A DNA stretch of 25,134 nt from a virus (IMGVR_UViG_3300025137_000268:1-25134), one strand, 5' to 3'; counted from the first letter of the stretch, positions 6,740 to 14,551 are shown. The notes: generated by a model not told the origin, from the sequence alone. Program-made: numbers and translations.

Positions 6740-9187
6740 ATGGCTATTGAAAAAGGAATAGGATCTGGGATTGGTGAGCCAGAGGTTATACCTCAAGGTC
6801 AAGCAGAACTTGATATTATAGAGTTTCCTGCGCAGCCTAGAATTCTTGAAATGGATGACGGCTCCGCTATTATTGGCGAGATAGATGAAGAAGTAGAGGT
6901 AGCTGAAAACGTTCCTTTTGATGCGAATCTTGCAGATTACGTTGATGAGAGTGAGTTAGGACCAATCGCATCTGATTTATCCTCTGACATTGATGATGAT
7001 CTTTCTTCTCGTCAGGACTGGGAAGATTCATATAAGAGAGGCATTGAGCTTCTTGGTATGAACTATGAAGAGCGTAGTCAGCCATTTGAAGGCGCGACTG
7101 GTGTTGTTCATCCGCTTCTTGCCGAGTCTGTAACACAGTTTCAAGCTCAAGCTTATCGTGAAATGTTGCCATCTGGCGGTCCTGTTCGCACTCAAACTAT
7201 GGGTGCTGAGACACCAGAGCTTGTTGCTCAAGCTCAACGTGTTAAAGACTACATGAATTATATGATTACCTACGAAATGGAAGAATACGACCCTGAAACG
7301 GATCAAATGCTCTTCTATTTACCTATTGTTGGTTCAACCTTTAAAAAAGTTTACTTTGACCCCCTTATGCAAAGGCCTGTTAGTAAATTTGTACATGCTG
7401 AAGATGTTGTTGTTCCTTATGGGGCGACTGATTTACTTACTGCGCCACGCATTACTCATATTATCCGCATGGATAAGAACGAAGTTTTAAAGTTGCAACT
7501 TGCAGGATTTTACAAAGATATAGAACTTCCGGGCAGCTCATATAGCTCTGAAGATTTTAGTGGTGTAAGAGAAGCAATTGATGATGCGCAAGGCGTGCAG
7601 CTTTCTGGCTCTGGATCAGAAGAGTTAGTTTTGCATGAAGTTCATACCTCTTTAGACCTTCCTGGCTTTGAGGACATGGATGAAGAAGGAGAGCCTACTG
7701 GATTAAAAATACCGTATATAGTGACAATCCTTGAGTCCAATGGCGATATATTGTCTATTCGTAGAAATTATGACGAGATGGACCCATTCATGCGCAGGCA
7801 GTCATATTTTGTGCATTACAAGTTCTTGCCCGGCCTTGGGTTTTATGGGTTTGGGTTAACTCATATGATTGGTGGCTTATCTCAAGCCTCTACAAGTATT
7901 CTGCGACAGCTAATTGATGCTGGAACTCTTTCAAACTTACCTGCTGGGTTTAAGGCTCGTGGCGCTCGTATTCGTGATGAAGATGAGCCTTTACAGCCAG
8001 GGGAGTTTAGAGATATAGACTCCGCTGGCATGGATATACGCCAGTCTATTATGCCACTGCCATTTAAAGAGCCCTCACAAACTCTGTATAGCCTTTTAGG
8101 TGGGCTTGTAGAGGCTGGTAGACGCTTTGCGTCTATGGCAGACATGAAGATAGGTGAAATGGGTGGAGAAACGCCTGTAGGGACTACTATGGCGATTATG
8201 GAGCGTGGCACAAAGGTTATGTCAGCCATTCATAAACGCCTTCACTACGCACAAAAACAAGAGTTTAAAATTTTAGCAAATATATTTGCTAGAAACACCG
8301 CTCCTGTTTATCCGTATGCTAATCCAGGCGCACCACCAGAAATAAAGCAGCAAGATTTTGATGACCGCATTGATGTCCTGCCTGTATCAGACCCAAACAT
8401 CTTTTCTATGTCTCAGCGCATTGCTTTGGCGCAGACAGAGCTTCAATTAGTTCAGTCAAACCCAGAGATACATGGTGGGCCGCAGGGTCTGTACCAAGCT
8501 TACAGAAATATGTATGAGGCTCTTGGTGTAACTAACATTGATGCTTTACTTCCTGTTCCAGCACAACCACAGCCCATGAATCCTGCTAAAGAAAATCAGG
8601 AAGCCATGCGTGGTCAAAGAATCCAAGCGTTTCCAGAGCAAAACCACCAAGCTCATGTCGAGGCTCACCTTGCTATTTTGTCAACTCCTGTAGCACAGGC
8701 TAACGCGACTATTGTTATGACCTTGCAGGGTCACATACAAGAGCATCTTGGAATGATGGCTGAAATGCAGGCACAGCAAGAAGTTATGTCTCAGCTTGCG
8801 CCAGAAGCTCAAATGATGCTTCAACAAAACCCCCAAATGGGTCAGCAAGTGCAAGCAGAGATTGCAAATAGAGCAGCCGAGCTTATTGGTGAGCTTACTG
8901 AACAGTACGCTCAAGCCGTTTCCCCTGCTGATTCTAGTCAAACTGACCCCCTTGTTGCAATTAGACAACAGGAACTGGCTCTTAAGGGCGCTGAAATACA
9001 GGCTAGAGAAAAACAATTTGAAGCTAAACAAGAGCTTGAAAAACAAAAAGAGCAAAACGATGTGTTGTTAGCTCAACAAAGACTTGACCTAAGTGAAGAG
9101 GCTACATCCGAAAAAACTCGCGTAGCTGAAGAAAGAATCCAGACCCAGCGAGATATTGCTGCGGCAAACTTACAAAGGAAAATGTGA
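6740..9187 (+). CDS. Portal protein (P22-like, 815 aa)
   Basis: The portal is the dodecameric ring at the capsid vertex through which the terminase pumps DNA and to which the neck attaches. Recognisable parts are an acidic N-terminus (1-90); the core opening DWEDSYKRGIELLGMNYEER with SQPFEGATGVVHPLLAE (about 95-130); and a stem/clip region with the hydrophobic FLPGLGFYGFGLTHMIGGLS (about 360-380) and Gly/Met-rich segments. A Gln-rich stretch and a long charged coiled coil (about 745-815) form a barrel-like C-terminus, as in large P22-type portals. It lies downstream of the terminase as expected. The 815-residue length exceeds P22 gp1 (725). The ribosome site is AAGGGA, and the stop overlaps the next start. 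Confidence 0.93.
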   Translation: MAIEKGIGSGIGEPEVIPQGQAELDIIEFPAQPRILEMDDGSAIIGEIDEEVEVAENVPFDANLADYVDESELGPIASDLSSDIDDDLSSRQDWEDSYKRGIELLGMNYEERSQPFEGATGVVHPLLAESVTQFQAQAYREMLPSGGPVRTQTMGAETPELVAQAQRVKDYMNYMITYEMEEYDPETDQMLFYLPIVGSTFKKVYFDPLMQRPVSKFVHAEDVVVPYGATDLLTAPRITHIIRMDKNEVLKLQLAGFYKDIELPGSSYSSEDFSGVREAIDDAQGVQLSGSGSEELVLHEVHTSLDLPGFEDMDEEGEPTGLKIPYIVTILESNGDILSIRRNYDEMDPFMRRQSYFVHYKFLPGLGFYGFGLTHMIGGLSQASTSILRQLIDAGTLSNLPAGFKARGARIRDEDEPLQPGEFRDIDSAGMDIRQSIMPLPFKEPSQTLYSLLGGLVEAGRRFASMADMKIGEMGGETPVGTTMAIMERGTKVMSAIHKRLHYAQKQEFKILANIFARNTAPVYPYANPGAPPEIKQQDFDDRIDVLPVSDPNIFSMSQRIALAQTELQLVQSNPEIHGGPQGLYQAYRNMYEALGVTNIDALLPVPAQPQPMNPAKENQEAMRGQRIQAFPEQNHQAHVEAHLAILSTPVAQANATIVMTLQGHIQEHLGMMAEMQAQQEVMSQLAPEAQMMLQQNPQMGQQVQAEIANRAAELIGELTEQYAQAVSPADSSQTDPLVAIRQQELALKGAEIQAREKQFEAKQELEKQKEQNDVLLAQQRLDLSEEATSEKTRVAEERIQTQRDIAAANLQRKM

Positions 9188-9444
9188 TGTCTGCAAGTTC
9201 TGTTCGTGCAAAATTTATGGCAGTAGAAAAAGAAAAAAAACGTCAAACACGTTTAATGGAAGAGAACGCTCTTTCTGCTGATAAAGCTGAAAGCGCCCCT
9301 ATTAAAAAAGAGGAGCCTGTTCGTGCTAGAAATGAAGACGGCACTTTAAAATCTGACGATCTTTCTACAAAAGAATTTAATGAAGCTTGGGTAGGCGGTA
9401 AATCTCCTAAGAAAAAAACAACGGCTAAAAAGAAAAAATCATGA
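9187..9444 (+). CDS. Small lysine-rich protein (85 aa)
   Basis: ATG 9187 overlaps the portal stop (TGATG) and is preferred over the GTG at 9184. The protein is charged and helical throughout, with a central ARNEDGTLKSDDLSTKEFNEAWVGGK segment whose last part (EAWVGGKSPKKK) leads into a Lys tail, the last 13 residues being mostly Lys. Similar short Lys-tailed proteins follow portal genes in other marine phages, from general familiarity with that layout. No function is known. DNA contact or a portal-associated role would fit the charge and position. Confidence 0.75.
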   Translation: MSASSVRAKFMAVEKEKKRQTRLMEENALSADKAESAPIKKEEPVRARNEDGTLKSDDLSTKEFNEAWVGGKSPKKKTTAKKKKS

Positions 9445-9650
9445 AAAAGAACAAGCCCTCTTTAACGCAAACTTTAAGCGGCCTTAGTAAGGAGCAGCTT
9501 AGAATAATGAAAGAGGCGCTGGACGCAGGAAGAAAGGGTTTTAAATATGACACAAAAACTGGTCAACGTGATTTTGGATTTAACAAAGGCGGCGAAGTAT
9601 GTCGTGGTCAAGGTAGTGTCTCGCGTAAAAGAAAGTTTAAAACGTACTAA
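9441..9650 (+). CDS. Small basic protein with GGEV...RGQG tag
   Basis: This 69-residue protein has a helical basic first half (SLTQTLSGLSKEQLRIMKEAL). Its C-terminus reads FNKGGEVCRGQGSVSRKRKF followed by KTY. This matches the end of the gene at 5935 (FKEGGEVRGMGKAYMG plus Lys tail), with GG-E-V-(x)-RG-x-G in the same order. It overlaps its neighbours by ATGA at 9441 and TAATG at 9650, showing coupled translation. It is a clear member of the recurring GG/RGxG tail family; the role is unknown. Confidence 0.78.
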   Translation: MKKNKPSLTQTLSGLSKEQLRIMKEALDAGRKGFKYDTKTGQRDFGFNKGGEVCRGQGSVSRKRKFKTY

Positions 9651-9967
9651 TGGCTAAACAGCTTTCTGAAAACTCTAGGTTTGCAAAACTTGACTTAGAT
9701 AACGATGGCACTGTGACTGATGAGGAAATATCTCACGCTAAAGACATGCTTGAATTAGAGCTTCGTGAGGAGAAGGCTTATGCTCAAAAACGAATGGCTT
9801 GGGTTGCTGTTTCTAGTATGGTTGGTTTCGCACTTTTGCCGCTTATACCGTGGATACCAGAAAGCAGGTTGTCATTTCTAGCTAGTTTAAGCGATATGTT
9901 GTTTTTAAGTCAGGCATCTATCGTAGGATTTTATTTTGGCGCACAGGCTTACATGGCTAAAAAATAA
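9650..9967 (+). CDS. EF-hand membrane protein, holin-like
   Basis: The first 26 residues include a canonical EF-hand calcium loop, DLDNDGTVTDEE (Asp15, Asp17, Asp19, Gly20, Thr21, Val22, Thr23, Glu26). A charged helix (about 27-48) follows, then two hydrophobic segments (about 50-70 and 75-98), a membrane hairpin ending AQAYMAKK. EF-hand plus two-helix membrane proteins of this size occur in marine phages and are often listed as holin-like. Calcium may gate or anchor the membrane part, but this is inference. It starts on TAATG with the upstream gene and lies at the head of a run of small membrane proteins. Confidence 0.85.
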   Translation: MAKQLSENSRFAKLDLDNDGTVTDEEISHAKDMLELELREEKAYAQKRMAWVAVSSMVGFALLPLIPWIPESRLSFLASLSDMLFLSQASIVGFYFGAQAYMAKK

Positions 9968-9993
9968 TGAATTATGAGAGGGCAATCTTATGA
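9967..9993 (+). other. 8-codon mini-ORF bridging two genes
   Basis: ATG 9967 overlaps the stop of the EF-hand gene, and eight codons (MNYERAIL) end in a TGA that overlaps ATG 9990 of the next gene. It could carry terminating ribosomes on to 9990, keeping the chain of coupled starts unbroken. It is too short to claim as a protein. Confidence 0.3.
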
Positions 9994-10121
9994 ATATAAT
10001 TAAAAACTTGTTAAATAGTGGTAAAAACACTGCTTTATTTGCAGCAATGACGGGACTTCTAATTGCTCATTTTTATATATTTGGCGATGTTTACGCTTTT
10101 TTTTACCAAGAAATAAACTAA
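9990..10121 (+). CDS. 43-aa small membrane protein
   Basis: ATG 9990 has GAGAGGG about 8 bases upstream and encodes 43 residues. After a short basic N-terminus (MNIIKNLLNSGKN) comes a hydrophobic helix, TALFAAMTGLLIAHFYIFG, and then an aromatic end (DVYAFFYQEIN). A single membrane span with a positive N-terminus suggests an inner-membrane peptide. Position among holin-like genes hints at lysis or membrane modification. The reading frame, ribosome site and coupled mini-ORF support a real gene despite the length. Confidence 0.65.
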   Translation: MNIIKNLLNSGKNTALFAAMTGLLIAHFYIFGDVYAFFYQEIN

Positions 10122-10143
10122 TAGTATAGATGAGGAACAGCTA

Positions 10144-10263
10144 ATGCTTGTTAATAAAAGAAAAATAAAAAAAGTTGTTAAAGGTCTTAATAAAGCTTCT
10201 AAATTGCACGCTAAACAGGCCAAGACACTTAAAGGTGTATTAAAACCTAAAAAGAAGAAATGA
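10144..10263 (+). CDS. 39-aa highly basic peptide
   Basis: This gene encodes 39 residues, 15 of them Lys, ending KPKKKK, with a predicted amphipathic helix KVVKGLNKASKLHAKQAKTL in the middle. It has GAGGAACAG upstream (10131-10139), and its stop overlaps the next start (ATGATGA). The composition indicates binding to nucleic acid or acidic membrane surfaces. Similar KVVKGL..ASKLH peptides are familiar from other uncultured marine phages, but their job is not established. Confidence 0.65.
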   Translation: MLVNKRKIKKVVKGLNKASKLHAKQAKTLKGVLKPKKKK

Positions 10264-10556
10264 TGAAACAAGCAGCCACCAAGCTAAATGAAGCAAGCGA
10301 GATAACTATTCCTTTACGGAACCTTATCAGCATGATTGCTTTCACAGCCGTTAGTGTTTGGGTTTACTTTGGTTTAACAGAACGCATATCTTTTTTAGAA
10401 CACAATCTTGAACTTACAATGGAAGAAGTTGAAGAAAACGATAACTGGATAGATGATTTTGAGCCGCCTCAGTCGGTGCAGAACACAGTTACTAGGGTTC
10501 ATCAGCTTGAGATTGAGTTAGCTAAATTAAAACTGATGCTGGAGTTAAAACAATGA
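10260..10556 (+). CDS. Single-span membrane protein with coiled coil
   Basis: The 98 residues divide into a short basic N-terminus, a hydrophobic span (LISMIAFTAVSVWVYFGL, about 23-40) and a long charged helix (about 42-98) that looks like a coiled coil with VHQLEIELAKLKLMLELK at the end. This N-in, C-out layout resembles Rz-type inner-membrane spanins and other small lysis proteins, but no Pro-rich or partner outer-membrane gene is seen. Starts at ATG 10260 or 10263 are equally possible. Its stop overlaps the next start (ATGA). Confidence 0.75.
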   Translation: MMKQAATKLNEASEITIPLRNLISMIAFTAVSVWVYFGLTERISFLEHNLELTMEEVEENDNWIDDFEPPQSVQNTVTRVHQLEIELAKLKLMLELKQ

Positions 10557-10939
10557 TACAAGCATTAATAGGGCCGATTGCAAACCTCGCCAGCACATGG
10601 CTTGAGGGAAAAGTTGAAACAAAGAAAGCTGAGACAGGGGCAAAGGTTGCTAAAGCCAAGGCTGAAGCTGTTATCATGGAAAAGAAGGCCACGGGGGAGA
10701 TTGATTGGGATCTCAAAATGGCTGACGCATCTGCCAGCAGCTGGAAAGACGAGTGGCTTACAATTTTATTTTCAGTCCCATTAGTGCTTGCCTTCTGCGG
10801 TGAGTGGGGTAGAAGCATTGTTACAGATGGGTTTACTGCTTTGCAGGAAATGCCTGAATACTACAGATACACGCTTGGTGTTATCGTGAGCGCAAGCTTT
10901 GGTACACGAGCGGCAACAAAGTTTTTTGGTAAGAAGTAA
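10553..10939 (+). CDS. Holin-like membrane protein
   Basis: The 128 residues begin with a weakly hydrophobic helix (IGPIANLASTWLEGK). An Ala/Lys/Glu-rich helix (about 22-55) follows, then SWKDEWLTILFSVPLVLAF, a strong membrane span, and a second span near 105-120 (YTLGVIVSASFGTRAATKFF). The KDEWLTILFS.P pattern and size match the three-span holins of the GTA-type family. A holin would form holes in the inner membrane to release an endolysin; no endolysin is recognised in this window. It is coupled to both neighbours by overlap. Confidence 0.65.
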   Translation: MIQALIGPIANLASTWLEGKVETKKAETGAKVAKAKAEAVIMEKKATGEIDWDLKMADASASSWKDEWLTILFSVPLVLAFCGEWGRSIVTDGFTALQEMPEYYRYTLGVIVSASFGTRAATKFFGKK

Positions 10940-11136
10940 TGGACGCAATTGTACTTGCGGAATATTTATTAAAGAACATACGCCAAGACAAAGCTGATTA
11001 TACGCAGCGGTTGGCGGATGGTGCGATAGAGGATTACTCCGACTATCGGTTCATGGTGGGGCAGATACGCGGCCTGACCCAGTGTGAGGAACATATAAAA
11101 ACCGCGATGAAAGGCATAGAGCTAGAAGATGGCTAA
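10939..11136 (+). CDS. Small helical protein (65 aa), unknown
   Basis: This is an all-helical acidic protein with no membrane span (MDAIVLAEYLLKNIRQDKAD, then YRFMVGQIRGLTQCEEHIKT). It resembles small coiled-coil-like proteins that appear near holin or portal genes in podoviruses, but I cannot name the family. Its start overlaps the holin-like stop (TAATG), and its end overlaps the GroES-like start by 8 bases, so it is part of the same operon. Confidence 0.75.
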   Translation: MDAIVLAEYLLKNIRQDKADYTQRLADGAIEDYSDYRFMVGQIRGLTQCEEHIKTAMKGIELEDG

Positions 11137-11611
11137 AAAACTATTCGTCCCTGAGAGGATGGCATCAAGTAAGCTTACAGGACAATCTAGTGCAGTCCCA
11201 GAAGCAATATCAAAAGGCTTTGAGCCTTCGGAAGAAAACAAAAACACAGAAGATCCATCAGCTATGGATGTATCTGCTATTGACAGGCTCCCTATGCCTG
11301 TTGGATACAGGCTTCTTGTTATTCCCTACTATATGAAACAAAAAACCGCTGGAGGAATTATTATTCCTGAAGCTGTGCGTGATCGTGAAAATCATGCAAC
11401 AGTTGCGGCTTACGTTGTTAAAGTTGGCCCAGACGCTTACACTGATGAAAATAAATTTCCAACAGGAGCTTGGTGTGGTGAGAAATCATGGGTATTAATG
11501 GGAAGATATGCTGGAAATAGATTTAAAGTGGATGGTTTAGAAGTTAGGCTTATAAATGACGATAATGTTATAGCCACAATCCTTGACCCCGCAGATATTT
11601 CTTATGTATAG
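11129..11611 (+). CDS. GroES-like co-chaperonin
   Basis: After an unusual polar N-terminal extension of about 50 residues comes the Cpn10 fold: MPVGYRLLVIPYY, then KQKTAGGIIIPE, which corresponds to the GroES mobile loop that docks to GroEL, then AAYVVKVGPDAY and strands ending VIATILDPADISYV. At 160 residues it is longer than bacterial GroES (about 97), mostly because of the N-terminus. Phage co-chaperonins such as T4 gp31 replace host GroES so that GroEL can fold the capsid protein. Its place just before the scaffold and capsid genes fits that role. Confidence 0.88.
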   Translation: MAKKLFVPERMASSKLTGQSSAVPEAISKGFEPSEENKNTEDPSAMDVSAIDRLPMPVGYRLLVIPYYMKQKTAGGIIIPEAVRDRENHATVAAYVVKVGPDAYTDENKFPTGAWCGEKSWVLMGRYAGNRFKVDGLEVRLINDDNVIATILDPADISYV

Positions 11612-11612
11612 T
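11583..11612 (+). promoter_or_regulatory. Candidate promoter before the scaffold gene
   Basis: TTGACC (11583-11588) and TATAGT (11607-11612) are separated by 18 bases. The -10 sits in ATGTATAGT, a 9-mer repeated exactly at the -10 of the candidate promoter after the capsid gene (14604-14612). The boxes overlap the end of the co-chaperonin gene, and the leader would be very short (about 11 bases before ATG 11630). The promoter is plausible but unproven. Confidence 0.4.
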
Positions 11613-11629
11613 GTATTTAGGAGCTTATA

Positions 11630-12565
11630 ATGGTTGAAAACCAATTAGTAGAAAATAACGAGAAACAGGAAACTGTTACCTTTGAAGTAGAAGACGAGCA
11701 GAATCCATCAATTGATGTTGATTCTCCTGTCAATACTCCTGTTGAAACCTCTGTTGAAGAAGAAACCAGTACAAATGTACAGGAAGACACATCTTCAGAA
11801 TTAGAAAACTATAGCGATAATGTTAAAAAACGCATTAATCAGCTAACTGCAAAGCGTAAACAAGCTCTTGAAGAGTCGGAAGCGGCATATACATACGCAC
11901 AGCAGGTTCAACAACAGAATGAAGACTTAAAAAAACGCATATCTGAATTGGACCAAGGCTACATTGCTGAATATGGTGGTCGTGTAGAAAGCCAATCTTC
12001 ATCCGCTAAAAAAATGCTAAAAGAAGCATATGACAATGGCGATATGGATAAGATGGCTGAAGCCCAAGATCTTATCTCTCAGTTAGCCATTGAAAAAGAA
12101 CGCATTCGTGTTCAAAAGGGTCGCCAAGAGCGACAAGCTGCGGAGCCAATTCAGCAACAGCAAGCACCTCAAAGACAGCAACGATCAGAAAATGATCTTG
12201 ACCCAAAGCTTGAGTCTTGGATGAGCAAAAACCCTTGGTTTGGACCTCAAGGGGATATGTTTATGACTCGTGGAGCGCAGGCTTTGCACGAGCAACTGGT
12301 GGGGGTTGAAGATTACGATCCTTCATCAGACGAGTATTACGCGGAAATAGATAGGCGCATGCGCCAAGAAATGCCGCACAAATTTCAGGATAAACGGCAG
12401 AACGTCCAAGCTGTTGCTCCTGCGTCCAATGGACGGTCATCTAAAAGTGGACGGAAAAAGACGGTGGAACTAACGCCGGGACAGGTGGCTTTTGCTACTA
12501 AAATGAAAATTCCTCTTGAGCTATACGCAAAAGAGGTAGCGAAACTTGAGAGGAAAGCGAAATGA
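11630..12565 (+). CDS. Scaffold-like capsid assembly protein
   Basis: This 311-residue, highly charged protein lies directly upstream of the decoration and capsid genes. The N-terminal 60 residues are acidic and disordered. Residues about 62-165 form a long coiled coil (from NVKKRINQLTAKRKQALEES). The C-terminal part has a conserved-looking segment, DPKLESWMSKNPWFGPQ, then FMTRGAQALHEQL, ending in a basic helix. Coiled coil plus basic C-terminal helix is the common build of phage scaffolds, which line the procapsid and leave before packaging. The ribosome site is AGGAG (11619-11623). No protease is seen. Confidence 0.75.
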   Translation: MVENQLVENNEKQETVTFEVEDEQNPSIDVDSPVNTPVETSVEEETSTNVQEDTSSELENYSDNVKKRINQLTAKRKQALEESEAAYTYAQQVQQQNEDLKKRISELDQGYIAEYGGRVESQSSSAKKMLKEAYDNGDMDKMAEAQDLISQLAIEKERIRVQKGRQERQAAEPIQQQQAPQRQQRSENDLDPKLESWMSKNPWFGPQGDMFMTRGAQALHEQLVGVEDYDPSSDEYYAEIDRRMRQEMPHKFQDKRQNVQAVAPASNGRSSKSGRKKTVELTPGQVAFATKMKIPLELYAKEVAKLERKAK

Positions 12566-13023
12566 CTGATCGTGCAAGCCGGGATTCGCAAACCCGTGAA
12601 AAAAAAGCGAGAACTGCCGATTGGAAACCGCCTTCAACACTTGAGGCTCCAGAAGCCCCTATTGGCTACAAACACCGTTGGATCCGTGAATCTGTCATGG
12701 GCTACGATGATAAAAACAATATTCACAAAAAGAGGCGTGAAGGATGGGAGCTTGTAAAAGCAGAAGACCATCCTGATTTTGATGCCCCTGTTTTGGATGA
12801 AGGAAAAAACGCTGGCGTGATTGGCGTAGGTGGTCTGGTTTTAGCCAGAATACCAGAAGAAATCGTGGAACAAAGAACTGCTCACTACGAATCAGTGACG
12901 CAAAATCAAATGGAAGCTGTGGATCGTGATTGGATGCGTGAAAACAATCCAAACATGCCAAAGCAAAAACCTCAACGTTCCTCTTCCGTGTCCTTTGGTG
13001 GCCCGAAGGGAGGGGACAATTAG
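12562..13023 (+). CDS. Conserved unknown protein beside scaffold (153 aa)
   Basis: The basic N-terminus (REKKARTADWKPPSTLEAPE) leads to a compact central part with YKHRWIRESVMGYDDKNNIHK and REGWELVKAEDHPDF (about 35-75). A Gly-rich hydrophobic segment (GVIGVGGLVLARIP) and a charged helix follow. It ends in a Ser/Gly-rich tail. Its start overlaps the scaffold stop (ATGA). Its fixed place between scaffold and decoration genes suggests a part in assembly or a minor virion protein. No catalytic motif is visible. Confidence 0.8.
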   Translation: MTDRASRDSQTREKKARTADWKPPSTLEAPEAPIGYKHRWIRESVMGYDDKNNIHKKRREGWELVKAEDHPDFDAPVLDEGKNAGVIGVGGLVLARIPEEIVEQRTAHYESVTQNQMEAVDRDWMRENNPNMPKQKPQRSSSVSFGGPKGGDN

Positions 13024-13039
13024 TCAAGGAGACTAAATT

Positions 13040-13624
13040 ATGGCGAATCAAGATGCCGCATTTGGCATGCGCCCCGTCAAAAGGATAGGTGGAACACCCT
13101 ATACTGGTGGGCAAAGCCGTTATCGCATTGCCAGCAATTATGGCACTGCAATTTTCCAAGGCGATATGGTTATGCAAGTAACTGGCGGCGGAATTGAAGT
13201 TCATGCTGATGGTGGGACTGTTCCTATTGTTGGCGTGTTTAATGGATGTGAGTACACTGACCCAACAACAGGAAAGAAAACTTTTTCAAACTTCTATCCT
13301 GCAAGCACTGTTGCTTCTGACATAATCGCATTTATCATTGATGACCCTATGGTTATCTTTGAAATTCAAGCTGCGATTGCATTCCCTGTAGCAGATCTTT
13401 TGGGTAACTTTGATATTGTTTACACAACTGCTGGAAGCACCGTTACAGGTCTTTCAGGGGCTGAATTGCAAGTCACAGACGGCGGAACGGCAACATCGTT
13501 GCCTTTAAAAGTCATTGATATTTCAGAAGATCCTGAAAACAATGATGTAGGATCAGCACATACAAATGTTTTGTGTGTAATTGGAAACCACATGTTCGGC
13601 GTTAAAGGCGCTGGATTAGCATAA
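13040..13624 (+). CDS. Capsid decoration-like structural protein
   Basis: The 194 residues are beta-rich, starting ANQDAAFGMRPVKRIGGTPY with TGGQSRYRIASNYGTAIFQG. They are Gly/Thr-rich with few charged residues, no membrane span and no signal. The protein lies immediately before the major capsid gene, the usual site of head-decoration or stabilising proteins, and has a strong ribosome site (AAGGAG). It is probably a capsid surface protein; the position supports this more than any specific motif does. Confidence 0.75.
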   Translation: MANQDAAFGMRPVKRIGGTPYTGGQSRYRIASNYGTAIFQGDMVMQVTGGGIEVHADGGTVPIVGVFNGCEYTDPTTGKKTFSNFYPASTVASDIIAFIIDDPMVIFEIQAAIAFPVADLLGNFDIVYTTAGSTVTGLSGAELQVTDGGTATSLPLKVIDISEDPENNDVGSAHTNVLCVIGNHMFGVKGAGLA

Positions 13625-13636
13625 GGAGGCCGAATA

Positions 13637-14548
13637 ATGGCTATTTCAAGAGCTCAACTAGCGAAAGAGCTAGAGCCCGGCCTTAACGCTCTATTCGGAA
13701 TGGAATATGATCGTTACGATGCCGAGCATGCTGAAATTTACGACACCGAGTCTTCAGATCGTGCATTTGAAGAAGAGGTAATGCTCGTAGGCTTTGGTAA
13801 TGCAAATACTAAGTCAGAGGGATCTGGCGTTGCGTTTGACTCTGCTTCAGAGGCTTACACAGCACGTTACTCACATGAGACAATCGCACTTGCGTTTGCG
13901 TTGACTGAAGAAGCTATGGAAGATAATTTGTATGACCGCCTTGGCGCACGTTATACAAAAGCTCTTGCACGCTCTATGGCGCACACAAAGCAAGTTAAGG
14001 CTGCGGCAACACTGAATAATGCATTCAGCAGCAGCGTTACAGGCGGTGATGGTAAGGAGCTTTGTGCTACTGACCACCCATTAGCTGGCGGTGGTACTCT
14101 TCGTAACGAGCCAACAGTGGCTGCTGACCTTAACGAAACATCACTTGAGAATGCTCTTATTGACATCTCAACATTCGTTGATGAGCGGAACATGATTATC
14201 GCACTTCGCGGTATGAAATTAATTGTTCCACCACAGCTTCAGTTCATTGCTGATCGCCTTCTTGAGTCAACACTTCGTCCAGGCACAGCCGACAACGATG
14301 TAAATGCTCATAGAAATATGGGTATGTTGCCTGAAGGTTACGTTGTTAATCACTTCCTGACTGATACAGATGCTTTCTTTATCAAGACGGATGCGCCTAA
14401 CGGCTTTAAGCACTTTGAAAGAACTCCAATGTCAACTGGTATGGAAGCTGACTTCGATACTGGCAACATGCGGTTCAAGGCTCGTGAGCGTTATAGCTTC
14501 GGCTTTAGCGATCCTCGCGCAGTGTTCGGTTCACCGGGCGCAGCATAA
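13637..14548 (+). CDS. Major capsid protein
   Basis: This 303-residue protein builds the icosahedral head shell and fits an HK97-type fold. Recognisable parts are ALFGMEYDRYDAEHAEIYDT (about 18-37); EEEVMLVGFGNANTKSEGSG; a spine helix with LYDRLGARYTKALARSMAHT; the loop GKELCATDHPLAGGGTLRN; and RGMKLIVPPQLQFIADRLLE in the A-domain-like part. The pattern matches Mu gpT-like and related marine phage capsid proteins. It has a strong ribosome site (AAGGAGG), as expected for an abundant protein, and is followed by a strong terminator. No cleavable scaffold domain is visible, so scaffolding is in trans. Confidence 0.92.
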   Translation: MAISRAQLAKELEPGLNALFGMEYDRYDAEHAEIYDTESSDRAFEEEVMLVGFGNANTKSEGSGVAFDSASEAYTARYSHETIALAFALTEEAMEDNLYDRLGARYTKALARSMAHTKQVKAAATLNNAFSSSVTGGDGKELCATDHPLAGGGTLRNEPTVAADLNETSLENALIDISTFVDERNMIIALRGMKLIVPPQLQFIADRLLESTLRPGTADNDVNAHRNMGMLPEGYVVNHFLTDTDAFFIKTDAPNGFKHFERTPMSTGMEADFDTGNMRFKARERYSFGFSDPRAVFGSPGAA

Positions 14549-14551
14549 ATT

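Noticed and set aside
12354-12365. 12-bp palindrome GGCGCATGCGCC in the scaffold gene
   Set aside because: It lies in mid-gene and encodes Arg/Met codons; one such GC palindrome is not enough evidence for a functional site.
12695-13204. 169-codon minus-strand frame
   Set aside because: It spans the junction of two coupled + strand genes, has no ribosome site I could support, and its composition (Cys/His/Pro-rich) looks like a shadow.
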